Source of the DNA: Clostridium beijerinckii | GTDB taxonomy: Bacteria > Bacillota > Clostridia > Clostridiales > Clostridiaceae | Assembly (NCBI GenBank): GCA_003129525.1 | Contig: CP029329.1 | Coordinates: 208,501 to 272,500, forward strand | DNA length: 64,000 bases | Reading direction: 5' to 3' | Shown: positions 1-7,220 of the stretch, one piece after another | How positions within the stretch are numbered: the stretch's first letter is position 1 | Layout of the letters: every line of letters begins with the position of its first letter | Translations under genes and position numbers: made by a program | Notes under the pieces: model-generated | Told to the model about the DNA's origin: nothing | Databases searched by the model: none | What the model saw: the letters and a program-made list of their open reading frames with translations, nothing else

Positions 1-25
1 CTCAATTGTGAATTGTGAAAATTAT
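1..25. repeat. Edge of a CAATTGTGAATTG-type dispersed repeat
   Basis: The first bases (CAATTGTGAATTG) resemble the ends of the repeats at 6125-6287 and 27123-27290. Only the edge lies in the window, so the assignment is tentative. Confidence 0.3.
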
Positions 26-74
26 ATAATCTCATCTATATTATATAATATTGAATTAGTCAACAGTTTATTCA

Positions 75-1520
75 TTAATCATCTGATTTAGATTGATTCT
101 TAACCTTTTCATAAATCAGTTCTTCTTTAAGTATTCTCATACCCTTTTCAATCTTAAGTTTATCAGTTTGATAAAATGCTATTCTAAAAGAATCTTGTCC
201 ATCATTTTTTGATGTAAAAAACATAACGGCCGGAGTAATATATACATTTCTTTGTCTAAGTCGCATAAAAAGCTCCTTTGTATTCATCATATAATTTTCA
301 TTTAAAGTTAAATAAAAATTTAAACCTCCCTTTGGATCTTTATATGTTAATATGTCTTTAAATTCATTATCTAATAAGGATTTCATATATGTATATCTCT
401 TTATATATTCATCATTTAAAATTTTTATATTTTTCTTCCATTTGTTATCTGAAATATATAGTTCTAATGCTCTTTGCATTAAGCTTGAAGTTGTTATATC
501 TGTGTTATGTTTAGAACTTTGAAGTATTTCTCTCAAGATTGTTGGTGCTACTAGATATCCTAATCTTATTCCTGGAAGAAATATTTTTGAAAAACTTTTT
601 ATATAAATAACCCTGTCATTTTTATCAAGCCATTTAAATGGTATATATTCTAAGGAATTTTCATATATAAGTTCTGATAAATAATCATCTTCAATTATGT
701 AAAAATCATAAATCTCTGCAAGCTCTAAAATTCTTTTTTTCTTTTTTAAGCTATAACTTGTTCCTGTTGGATTTTGAAAATAACTCATTGTATAAAAACA
801 TCTTATTTCATTTTTTTGAAGTATTTTTTCAAATTTAACTAAGTTTATTCCATCTTCTTCAATTGGTACTTCAAATAAATTAACCTTTCTCCATTTAAAA
901 ACTGATAATGCACCTGCATATGTTGGCTTTTCAACTATTATATTATCATTTATATTTAATATTCCCTTAGAAGCTATATCAATTCCTTGTTGAGCTCCGG
1001 ATACAATTATTATATCTTCATTATTTAATTTATAATCCCAAAATACCTTGTTTATTGTATATATCAGATTAGTGTATCCATTTCTATTATCAGAAAGCAA
1101 TGCATTAGCACCATCTCTTTCTAAAACTTCATTTATAATATGTTTTAAATCATCTATAGGGAATAATACTTCTGATGTAGTTTCTCCTGTAAAATCTACT
1201 ACATCCGTTAAATCTTCCATAGATATTTTTTTCAAAGTCTTTGAATACTCTCGCCTAAAGTTTGAAGTAATTTCTTTTCTCTTAGCATAACTTCCACTAC
1301 CAACTTTTTGATAAGCATATCCTTCAGCTTTAAGCTTATTGTAAGCACTTACTATTGTAACATTATTTACGCCTAGTTTCTTTGATAATTCTCTTATGGT
1401 AGAGAGTTTATCTCCCTCTTTTATTTCTCTCTTATCAATTAAATTTTTTATAAAATTAGCCACTTGAATATATTTGGGTACTTCATCATCTTTGAATTTA
1501 AAATCTTTGTAAATATCCAT
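75..1520 (-). CDS. MocR/PdxR-type GntR regulator with aminotransferase domain
   Basis: Transcription regulator of the MocR class: a GntR winged-helix DNA-binding domain (about residues 15-80, IQVANFIKNLIDKREIKEGDKL then LSKKLGVNNVTIVSAYNKL) fused to a fold-type I aminotransferase domain that usually binds PLP as an effector-sensing site. The PLP-lysine motif YIKSFSKIFLPGIRLGY is present. Length, about 481 aa, is normal for the class. I start at the ATG at 1520, which has AGAGG six bases upstream; a TTG two codons earlier lies closer to that site. A perfect 18-bp inverted repeat at 1556-1597 sits just upstream and is a likely autoregulatory operator. No divergent metabolic gene adjoins it, so the regulon (vitamin B6, GABA or other amine metabolism in relatives) cannot be named. 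Confidence 0.9.
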   Translation of the reverse strand: MDIYKDFKFKDDEVPKYIQVANFIKNLIDKREIKEGDKLSTIRELSKKLGVNNVTIVSAYNKLKAEGYAYQKVGSGSYAKRKEITSNFRREYSKTLKKISMEDLTDVVDFTGETTSEVLFPIDDLKHIINEVLERDGANALLSDNRNGYTNLIYTINKVFWDYKLNNEDIIIVSGAQQGIDIASKGILNINDNIIVEKPTYAGALSVFKWRKVNLFEVPIEEDGINLVKFEKILQKNEIRCFYTMSYFQNPTGTSYSLKKKKRILELAEIYDFYIIEDDYLSELIYENSLEYIPFKWLDKNDRVIYIKSFSKIFLPGIRLGYLVAPTILREILQSSKHNTDITTSSLMQRALELYISDNKWKKNIKILNDEYIKRYTYMKSLLDNEFKDILTYKDPKGGLNFYLTLNENYMMNTKELFMRLRQRNVYITPAVMFFTSKNDGQDSFRIAFYQTDKLKIEKGMRILKEELIYEKVKNQSKSDD

Positions 1521-1555
1521 AAGCAACCTCTTTTCTTCTAATATTCTAAACCATA

Positions 1556-1597
1556 TATATTCTTCAGAATATTACCATAAATATTCTGAAGAATATA
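1556..1597. promoter_or_regulatory. Perfect 18-bp inverted repeat upstream of MocR gene
   Basis: Arms TATATTCTTCAGAATATT (1556-1573) and AATATTCTGAAGAATATA (1580-1597) are exact reverse complements separated by six bases. Each arm also holds a near-palindromic ATTCTTCAGAAT. The site lies 36-77 bases before the regulator's ATG, where MocR/GntR proteins often bind their own promoters. The operator role is inferred. Confidence 0.6.
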
Positions 1598-1666
1598 CAC
1601 TCATAAAAATAATGCGATAGCATAATTAAGAACTTTTATCCTGGAAAAATTAGAAGCATTTATTCA

Positions 1667-2572
1667 TTAATTATAACTCTTATACGAATATACATTCTCA
1701 CTTACCAATTTTTCATTAAAAGATAAGTCCAAATCTTTAGTGTCCTTCATTACCAAGTTTCTTTTAAATAATTCTTTTAATATATCCTCTATTTTTATCT
1801 CAAATTCTTTAAATAATTCATCATTTTTTATTTCATATGAACTTAAAAAAATATTTTTTTTATACAGATAATCTAATAAATATTTAGATGCTTCATTTAT
1901 ATACTCATCTAAAAAATTTTCTATATAATCTACAGTGTTTTGTACAATTTCTTTTGTGCATTTTTTATTAAACAAGTTTTCAACTATTAAATTAAAGTTA
2001 TTATTTAAATTTGTTGCCATTTTTACAGCATCTTTGCTTACAGTATATCCATTTAAATTTAAATATAACTTAGCAAAGCTATCTAAAGATCTAATTAGCA
2101 CTTCATAAGAGGTAAACGCATTATCATTATGTATATACTTCTTAGTTATCCTTATGTCTTTTATAAGTTTTCCTAAATATACCAAATTCCATATCTTTTT
2201 ACTTTTATCTAAACTATATTTAGCTTTATTAAAAATATTTTCAATCTCATCATCTCTTGAAAATATTATCTTAGAAGATATAAGTAAATTTCTTATAATC
2301 CCTTTCTTCCCATCACTTTCATATAAAGCTAAAAACTTATCTTTATCTAATACTTTTATATGTACCGGTATATCTAATATTTCTGAATATACATCTCTAA
2401 CCTCATCAAAACCATTTTTGTATACAACAAATAGGTCTATATCAGATTCTTCCCAAAGATCTCCACTAATTATGCTTCCAAATGCAAATATAGCTAATAC
2501 TTTTTTATTTATTTGTAATATATTTATTAATTTTTCTGATGATTTTTGATAATTTAATATGGATTTTAACAT
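1667..2572 (-). CDS. Nucleotidyltransferase-domain protein (MNT fold plus helical C-terminus)
   Basis: The N-terminal third carries the nucleotidyltransferase signature FAFGSIISGDLWEESDIDLF (GS...D.D), as in the minimal-nucleotidyltransferase/kanamycin-transferase superfamily; such enzymes transfer NMP groups to proteins, RNA or small molecules. The remaining 200 residues are helical and Asn/Lys-rich and may be a HEPN-like domain (RSLDSFAKLYLNLNGYTV), but no RxxxxH ribonuclease motif is seen. The ATG at 2572 is preferred because GAAGGTGAAGG lies five bases upstream; a GTG four codons earlier is inside that site. It is a single gene with no antitoxin-like neighbour, so a toxin-antitoxin role is not supported. 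Substrate unknown. Confidence 0.75.
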   Translation of the reverse strand: MLKSILNYQKSSEKLINILQINKKVLAIFAFGSIISGDLWEESDIDLFVVYKNGFDEVRDVYSEILDIPVHIKVLDKDKFLALYESDGKKGIIRNLLISSKIIFSRDDEIENIFNKAKYSLDKSKKIWNLVYLGKLIKDIRITKKYIHNDNAFTSYEVLIRSLDSFAKLYLNLNGYTVSKDAVKMATNLNNNFNLIVENLFNKKCTKEIVQNTVDYIENFLDEYINEASKYLLDYLYKKNIFLSSYEIKNDELFKEFEIKIEDILKELFKRNLVMKDTKDLDLSFNEKLVSENVYSYKSYN

Positions 2573-2734
2573 ATTTACCTTCACCTTCTTTGTCTAAATA
2601 AAACTTGTTAACATTATAGTTGAAAGAAATTTTTATTTAAGTAGACTACCTTTTTAGTTTTTATTCTATTTTAGACCTACTAAATAAAATAGCAAGTCAA
2701 CTATTAGAAATATGCCTTCCCTTTTAAAACATAC

Positions 2735-2771
2735 AAAAAAGATTCTTAAATAATTGAATCTAAGAATCTTT
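2735..2771 (-). terminator. Rho-independent terminator after 239-aa gene
   Basis: Stem AAAGATTCTTA/TAAGAATCTTT with a 12-base loop begins just past the stop codon at 2775 on the minus strand and is followed by a T run. Confidence 0.8.
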
Positions 2772-2774
2772 CCT

Positions 2775-3494
2775 TTAGTCAAATGGTGGACAATTTTTAT
2801 CATTCTTATCTATTTCATTAACAAAAATTTTCACTCTTCTTCCTAAGGCATTTATAATATCTTCAACTTCATCATTCATTTTATAACTTAAACTTAAGGC
2901 ATGCCTAATTTCTTTCCTATCTCCAAATGTATTGGCTTGTATATTCACTGCAGCACTAGTCATATTAGAAACTGAAAAAGCAATAATATTTAAAGCATCT
3001 AAAAGAGGTCTTAATTGTCTTGTAAAATAAATTTCAGTTAAATTATCAACTCTAAGAGAATTAATATTATCTCTAATCAAAGTTATACCAATGAGAGTTT
3101 CACTTAAATTTTTAATATTATTTAAAAGTTCTTGTTGCTTTGCTTTTATTTCCTCATAACAGTCATTAGTTTCATTAATACTATCAGAATTAGATTCCGT
3201 TGTACTTTCATTGGTATTTGTATCACTAGTTTGTGATTCAGTATCCGATGAAGTTTTAGATGTACTTGGGGAAAAAGGATAATTTAAATCATCTGCAAGA
3301 GGTCTTTCTTGTTTAGTATGTATATCGCTATCATTTTCTAAATTATCTTGTGAAGTAGTTTCATAAATCCCTTCATATTTTTCGTTTTGTGAATTTTTTT
3401 CTTCTTTTTGAGATGTATTCACTTTACTATTCTTTTCTCTGCACTTCTTTGATTTACTTTTTTTAGAACCGCCCTTATACTTTCGCTTTCCCAT
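2775..3494 (-). CDS. Unrecognised basic/serine-rich protein, 239 aa
   Basis: I do not recognise the family. The protein has three parts: a very basic N-terminus (residues 1-30, lysine clusters such as KKSKSKK), a low-complexity Ser/Thr/Asn/Asp linker (about 30-115), and a C-terminal helical half (YEEIKAKQQELLNNIKNL onward) with hydrophobic stretches like LDALNIIAFSVSNMTSAAV. No signal peptide or clear transmembrane helix. The layout resembles spore-surface or nucleic-acid-associated proteins of clostridia, but this is only a compositional impression. A terminator follows immediately; the start has a weak ribosome site. Upstream hflX ends 55 bases before it, so co-transcription is possible. 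Confidence 0.6.
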   Translation of the reverse strand: MGKRKYKGGSKKSKSKKCREKNSKVNTSQKEEKNSQNEKYEGIYETTSQDNLENDSDIHTKQERPLADDLNYPFSPSTSKTSSDTESQTSDTNTNESTTESNSDSINETNDCYEEIKAKQQELLNNIKNLSETLIGITLIRDNINSLRVDNLTEIYFTRQLRPLLDALNIIAFSVSNMTSAAVNIQANTFGDRKEIRHALSLSYKMNDEVEDIINALGRRVKIFVNEIDKNDKNCPPFD

Positions 3495-3549
3495 AGTTAT
3501 ACAGTCCTTAATTAATTCTCATATTTAATATATTAATCAAAATATTTAA

Positions 3550-5340
3550 TTATTCTTGTATAACATAATCTTGAGTCTTGTTATATACCTCATCATCTAC
3601 TTCAACTAGCATATACGTACCTTCATCTTTATAATCTTCTTCAATTATTCTAGCATTTCTATGTAAAAATGATTGAACATCACCTTTTTCATAAGGTATT
3701 AAGTACTCTACTTTTCTGTAATTATAAGGTAATTTTTCTTCTATTAAATTTAAAAATTCTTCTAAATTAGTTCCTTCTTTAGCTGAGACTTCTATTACTT
3801 GTGTTTCATCTATGGCTTCTTTTATTATTGCTATTTGTTCTTCACTTGCTTTATCTATTTTATTTAAAACTAATATCATTTCTTTATTTACTACACCAAG
3901 CTCATTTAAAACTTCATTTACAGCTATGTACTGTTCTACAGCAGTGTCTGAAGATGTATCTATTACATGACATAAAAGATCTGAAAATATTACTTCTTCT
4001 AATGTTGACTTAAATGCTTCTACTAGCTCATGAGGTAACTTTCTTACAAATCCAACTGTATCTGTAAGAGTTATTAATCCCTTCTTGTTCAATGTTATTG
4101 CTCTTGTTGTTGAATCTAATGTTGCAAAAAGCATATCTGCTTCAAATACTTTTTCCTTTATTTTATTTTCTTTTTTTGCAGCCAAATCGCAAAGTGCATT
4201 TCTCAAAGTAGATTTTCCTGCATTAGTATATCCAACTAAAGATACTTGAGGAATATTTTCTTTATTTCTTTTTTCTCTTTGAACTTCCCTAGTCTTTTTG
4301 ATTTTTTTAAGTTCATCTTTTAAGTCATATACTGTTTCCATTATATGTCTTCTATCTGTTTCAAGTTTCTTTTCTCCAGGACCTCTCGTACCTATTCCGC
4401 CACCTGTTCTAGATAATACTGTCCCTAGTCCTTTTAATCTGCTTAATCTATATTTAAGTTGAGCTAGTTCTACTTGTATTTTAGCTTCCTTTGTCTTAGC
4501 TCTAGTTGCGAATATTTCTAGTATTAAAGTAGTTCTATCAATTACTTTTGCACCTATTGCTGCTTCTAAATTCCTAACTTGAGAACCTGAAAGCTCATCA
4601 TCAAATATTATTACATTTGCTCTTTCTGTTTGTCTCATAGATGCAATTTCTAGAACTTTACCCTTACCTATAAAATACGCCGCATCAATTTTATGTCTAC
4701 TTTGAAATACTGTATTTAAAACAGGTACATTACAAGCTTCTGAAAGTTCCTTCAATTCTTCTAAACTTTCTTTTGTATCAGAACCAACTAATATTGCTTT
4801 TTCTTCTGTTTCTTCTATAACATCATTGGTTTTAATTAAATTCTCTATAAATCTTATTTTGTCTATTATATTTATGGATGTTATTTCTTCTAATGAAAGA
4901 TTACTTTTTTCTTCAAATTCCAATTTATTATTATACAAAGTAAGCATTCCTAGTGAAAAGTCTATTATTTTTCCATCTATTATTGCTACTGACACAATTG
5001 CATCTAATTTTAGTTTTAAAAGTGCTGTTAAATCCAAAGCAGAAAGATTACAATAACCATTTGGATGGGTATGAATTACTCTAATTCCTGATAATCTTTT
5101 TTCCTCTATATCTATTATTGGGACTTCAACTGATGTTGAATCTCCAATTGCAACAGACGTAACATTACCTTTTCTATTTATTCCTACACTTACTTCTCTT
5201 TCAATGAAACTAGAAACTCTAGAAATTATATTTAAAATTTCTATGTCACAGACTTCATCTTTTAAATTTTTAATAGCATAAATACTCTCTAATTCATCTA
5301 TTATAGATTTTCTTATTCCTTCAATATTTCCATATATCAT
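3550..5340 (-). CDS. hflX: GTPase HflX with N-terminal JAMM-like domain
   Basis: Ribosome-associated GTPase HflX, which splits stalled or hibernating 70S ribosomes. The HflX part spans roughly residues 180-560: GKGKVLEI region, the GGGIGTRGPGEKKLETDRR linker, P-loop GYTNAGKST, switch DTVGFVRKLP, NKID and SAKEG motifs. At about 596 aa it is some 170 residues longer than E. coli HflX. The extra N-terminus contains E49 and HTHPNGYCNLSALD, that is H90-x-H92-x7-S100-x2-D103, matching the zinc-isopeptidase JAMM/JAB signature. GAGGTG lies upstream of the ATG. The GTPase call is firm; the metalloprotease-fold reading of the N-terminus rests on motif spacing only. Confidence 0.93.
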   Translation of the reverse strand: MIYGNIEGIRKSIIDELESIYAIKNLKDEVCDIEILNIISRVSSFIEREVSVGINRKGNVTSVAIGDSTSVEVPIIDIEEKRLSGIRVIHTHPNGYCNLSALDLTALLKLKLDAIVSVAIIDGKIIDFSLGMLTLYNNKLEFEEKSNLSLEEITSINIIDKIRFIENLIKTNDVIEETEEKAILVGSDTKESLEELKELSEACNVPVLNTVFQSRHKIDAAYFIGKGKVLEIASMRQTERANVIIFDDELSGSQVRNLEAAIGAKVIDRTTLILEIFATRAKTKEAKIQVELAQLKYRLSRLKGLGTVLSRTGGGIGTRGPGEKKLETDRRHIMETVYDLKDELKKIKKTREVQREKRNKENIPQVSLVGYTNAGKSTLRNALCDLAAKKENKIKEKVFEADMLFATLDSTTRAITLNKKGLITLTDTVGFVRKLPHELVEAFKSTLEEVIFSDLLCHVIDTSSDTAVEQYIAVNEVLNELGVVNKEMILVLNKIDKASEEQIAIIKEAIDETQVIEVSAKEGTNLEEFLNLIEEKLPYNYRKVEYLIPYEKGDVQSFLHRNARIIEEDYKDEGTYMLVEVDDEVYNKTQDYVIQE

Positions 5341-5404
5341 ATAAACACCTCACATAAGTTATCTTGACAACTTTAATATAATTTTATACTATTAATTCAT
5401 TAAT

Positions 5405-5560
5405 TACAACTTATTCACTTCTCAATGCACAATTTTGGAACAAGTTACTCAGTAACTTGAAATATATATCTAGAATAAATCTTGTAAAGATTTATTCTTT
5501 AGTTATGCATCGTGAACTGTAGATTATAAGTAAGCTGTGCGAATTATAAATAAATATAAA
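5405..5560. repeat. AT-rich spacer with three nested hairpins
   Basis: The spacer before hpt holds CAAGTTACTCAGTAACTTG and AGAATAAATCTTGTAAAGATTTATTCT-type perfect hairpins (about 5441-5459 and 5473-5498), flanked by CAATGCACAATT on the left and GCATCGTGAACTG on the right. It resembles the ends of the repeat at 27123-27290, so it may be a diverged copy. Confidence 0.4.
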
Positions 5561-5576
5561 AGGAGTTTTAGAAACA

Positions 5577-6098
5577 ATGGAAGATAAAAAACGTAATATT
5601 CTTTTTTCTAAAGAACAAATCAATTCTAGAATAGAGGAACTCGGTAAAGTTATTTCTGAAGATTATAAAGGTAAAAATCTTTATGTCTTATCTTTACTTC
5701 GTGGAAGTTTTGTATATGCTGCTGATTTAGTTAGAGCTATAGATTTAAATGTAAAGATTGGATTTATGACTACATCAAGCTATGATAATTGTGAAATTTC
5801 TTCAGGATGCGTTAAGGTAGTTAATGATATTTCTGACAACATTGAAGGATGGGACGTTCTTATAGTTGATGATATTGTTGATACTGGTTACACTATGAAT
5901 TTTGTTTTTAATCATGTAAAAAATTTAAATCCTGCTTCTGTCAAGATTTGTGTTCTTCTTGATAAGCCGTCACGAAGAAAAATTGAGATAAAGCCAGATT
6001 ATTGTTGTTTTGAAATTGAAGATTTATTTGTAGTTGGATATGGATTGAATTATGGTGATTTCTATAGAAATGTACCTTATGTATTTAATTGGGAATAA
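5577..6098 (+). CDS. hpt: Hypoxanthine phosphoribosyltransferase
   Basis: Purine-salvage enzyme that joins PRPP to hypoxanthine or guanine to give IMP or GMP in the cytosol. The PRPP-binding signature VLIVDDIVDTGYT, the LSLLRGSFVYAADL loop and the C-terminal LFVVGYGLNYGDFYRNVPYV region are all typical. At 173 aa it has the usual length for Firmicute enzymes. AAAGGAG precedes the ATG by about ten bases. A strong terminator follows at once, so the gene is probably monocistronic. It could prefer other 6-oxopurines such as xanthine, but the sequence is closest to the Hpt family. Confidence 0.9.
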   Translation: MEDKKRNILFSKEQINSRIEELGKVISEDYKGKNLYVLSLLRGSFVYAADLVRAIDLNVKIGFMTTSSYDNCEISSGCVKVVNDISDNIEGWDVLIVDDIVDTGYTMNFVFNHVKNLNPASVKICVLLDKPSRRKIEIKPDYCCFEIEDLFVVGYGLNYGDFYRNVPYVFNWE

Positions 6099-6126
6099 AA
6101 AGAAGCCTGAGGGCTTCTTTTTTTTA
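6097..6126 (+). terminator. Rho-independent terminator of hpt
   Basis: Stem AGAAGCC/GGCTTCT with loop TGAG (6101-6118), followed by a run of Ts, directly after the stop codon. Confidence 0.9.
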
Positions 6127-6287
6127 TGATCAATTTTCAATTCCCAATTGTCAATGAGGGCGTAAATCTCCAAAGAAAAAACAAGTTTCCAAAAGTGATG
6201 TTCCAAATTTTATATTTGGCTAGCAGAACTTTCTCTGTGAGCTTTCTTCATAAATTGATTATTGACAATTGAGCATTGATCATTTTG
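6125..6287. repeat. Dispersed repeat with CAATTGTCAAT-type ends (copy 1)
   Basis: The ends TGATCAATTTTCAATT and ATTGACAATTGAGCATTGATCA face each other as imperfect inverted repeats. The interior, read on the minus strand, contains AGAGAAAGTTCTGCTAGCC then AAATATAAAATTTGG, nearly the same as the segment inside the copy at 27123-27290. No ORF. MITE-like by structure; no transposase source is visible. Confidence 0.55.
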
Positions 6288-6950
6288 TTAATTTGCCTTG
6301 TTTTGATCATTGGTAGGAAATCCAAAAGTTGTATTTGGTATTTTTCCAACAATAATTGTATCTGAAACTGGTATTTGTGTGCTTATCTCGATATCTTGAT
6401 TTGTCATTGGTAATTTCAGTCTTATTTTAGCAGTAACATTTAGATATATTTTATGTCTTGTTTGATTAATTCCAGCACTTTCAAATTTTGATTCATAACT
6501 TGTATTAATATTCCCCATAGGCTCTATCTGTGTGGTTATTGTAGGTCCTAGATTATAGAAAACACTTTTATTACTCATCCATCCAAAAGGAACTTTTATA
6601 GTAGAATTATTCATATCACTTAATTCTTTATTACATTCTGTGGCTAATTTAGATGCTATATAATTTAATTTTATAGTATCTGATTGAACTAAAATTATAT
6701 TTCCTTGATTATCCTTTTCTATTTTTATCATTTCATCATATTTAAATTCCTGTGATAGAATATCTACACTTTTTTTGTTTATTATATCTAATGTTTGTGA
6801 TTTTGCCATCATTGTTGCTATTTCTATTATTGACGGCATAACTCTTTTATTAAAGAATCCTATCATTATATTAAAAACAACAATTATAAAAATAATAGCA
6901 ACTATAAATGATATATATTTATGAGATTTACGTTTAGTATAATATTGCAT
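6288..6950 (-). CDS. yunB: Sporulation protein YunB
   Basis: Membrane-anchored protein of the YunB family, a mother-cell (sigma-E regulon) sporulation gene in Bacillus; the mechanism is unknown. One N-terminal helix (about residues 13-33, FIVAIIFIIVVFNIMIGFF) is followed by the family-typical NKRVMPSIIEIATMMAKSQTLDIINKKSVDIL and a C-terminal region with IPVSDTIIVGKIPNTTFG. About 220 aa, normal. The ATG at 6950 is chosen because AAGGTG lies six bases upstream; a GTG three codons earlier overlaps that site. The gene supports a spore-forming host. Confidence 0.88.
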   Translation of the reverse strand: MQYYTKRKSHKYISFIVAIIFIIVVFNIMIGFFNKRVMPSIIEIATMMAKSQTLDIINKKSVDILSQEFKYDEMIKIEKDNQGNIILVQSDTIKLNYIASKLATECNKELSDMNNSTIKVPFGWMSNKSVFYNLGPTITTQIEPMGNINTSYESKFESAGINQTRHKIYLNVTAKIRLKLPMTNQDIEISTQIPVSDTIIVGKIPNTTFGFPTNDQNKAN

Positions 6951-7080
6951 TATCAACACCTTTATATTGAGTTATTCATTTACTCATATTATAATTATGC
7001 TATAATGGTATAAAATATTATTAAATTTACAAAGTGATTTTTAACTTTAGGTTGAGTTCTATTAATATTAATATAATTTA

Positions 7081-7197
7081 ATCTGCTTGAAGCTTAGAAG
7101 AACTTATAACCTCAAGGGTCACAATGTACCCTCAAGGGGTACCTCGTCCAGGAGCGTGCAATCGTTATATTTTTACGAATGCTAGCTATCGGATAAA
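7081..7197 (+). repeat. Family-1 structured repeat, copy A
   Basis: Contains GAACTTATAACCTCAAGGGT, CAGGAGCGTGCA and GAATGCTAGCTATCGGATAAA, the same blocks and order as in the copy at 25320-25477. It lies between the yunB/PBP promoter region and the PBP ribosome site, so it would be in the 5' leader of the PBP mRNA if transcription starts upstream. Confidence 0.65.
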
Positions 7198-7220
7198 CCT
7201 TATAATTTTAGGAGGATAAA

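Noticed and set aside
1667..2572. Toxin-antitoxin (MNT-HEPN) module
   Set aside because: A single polypeptide with no visible RxxxxH motif and no partner gene.
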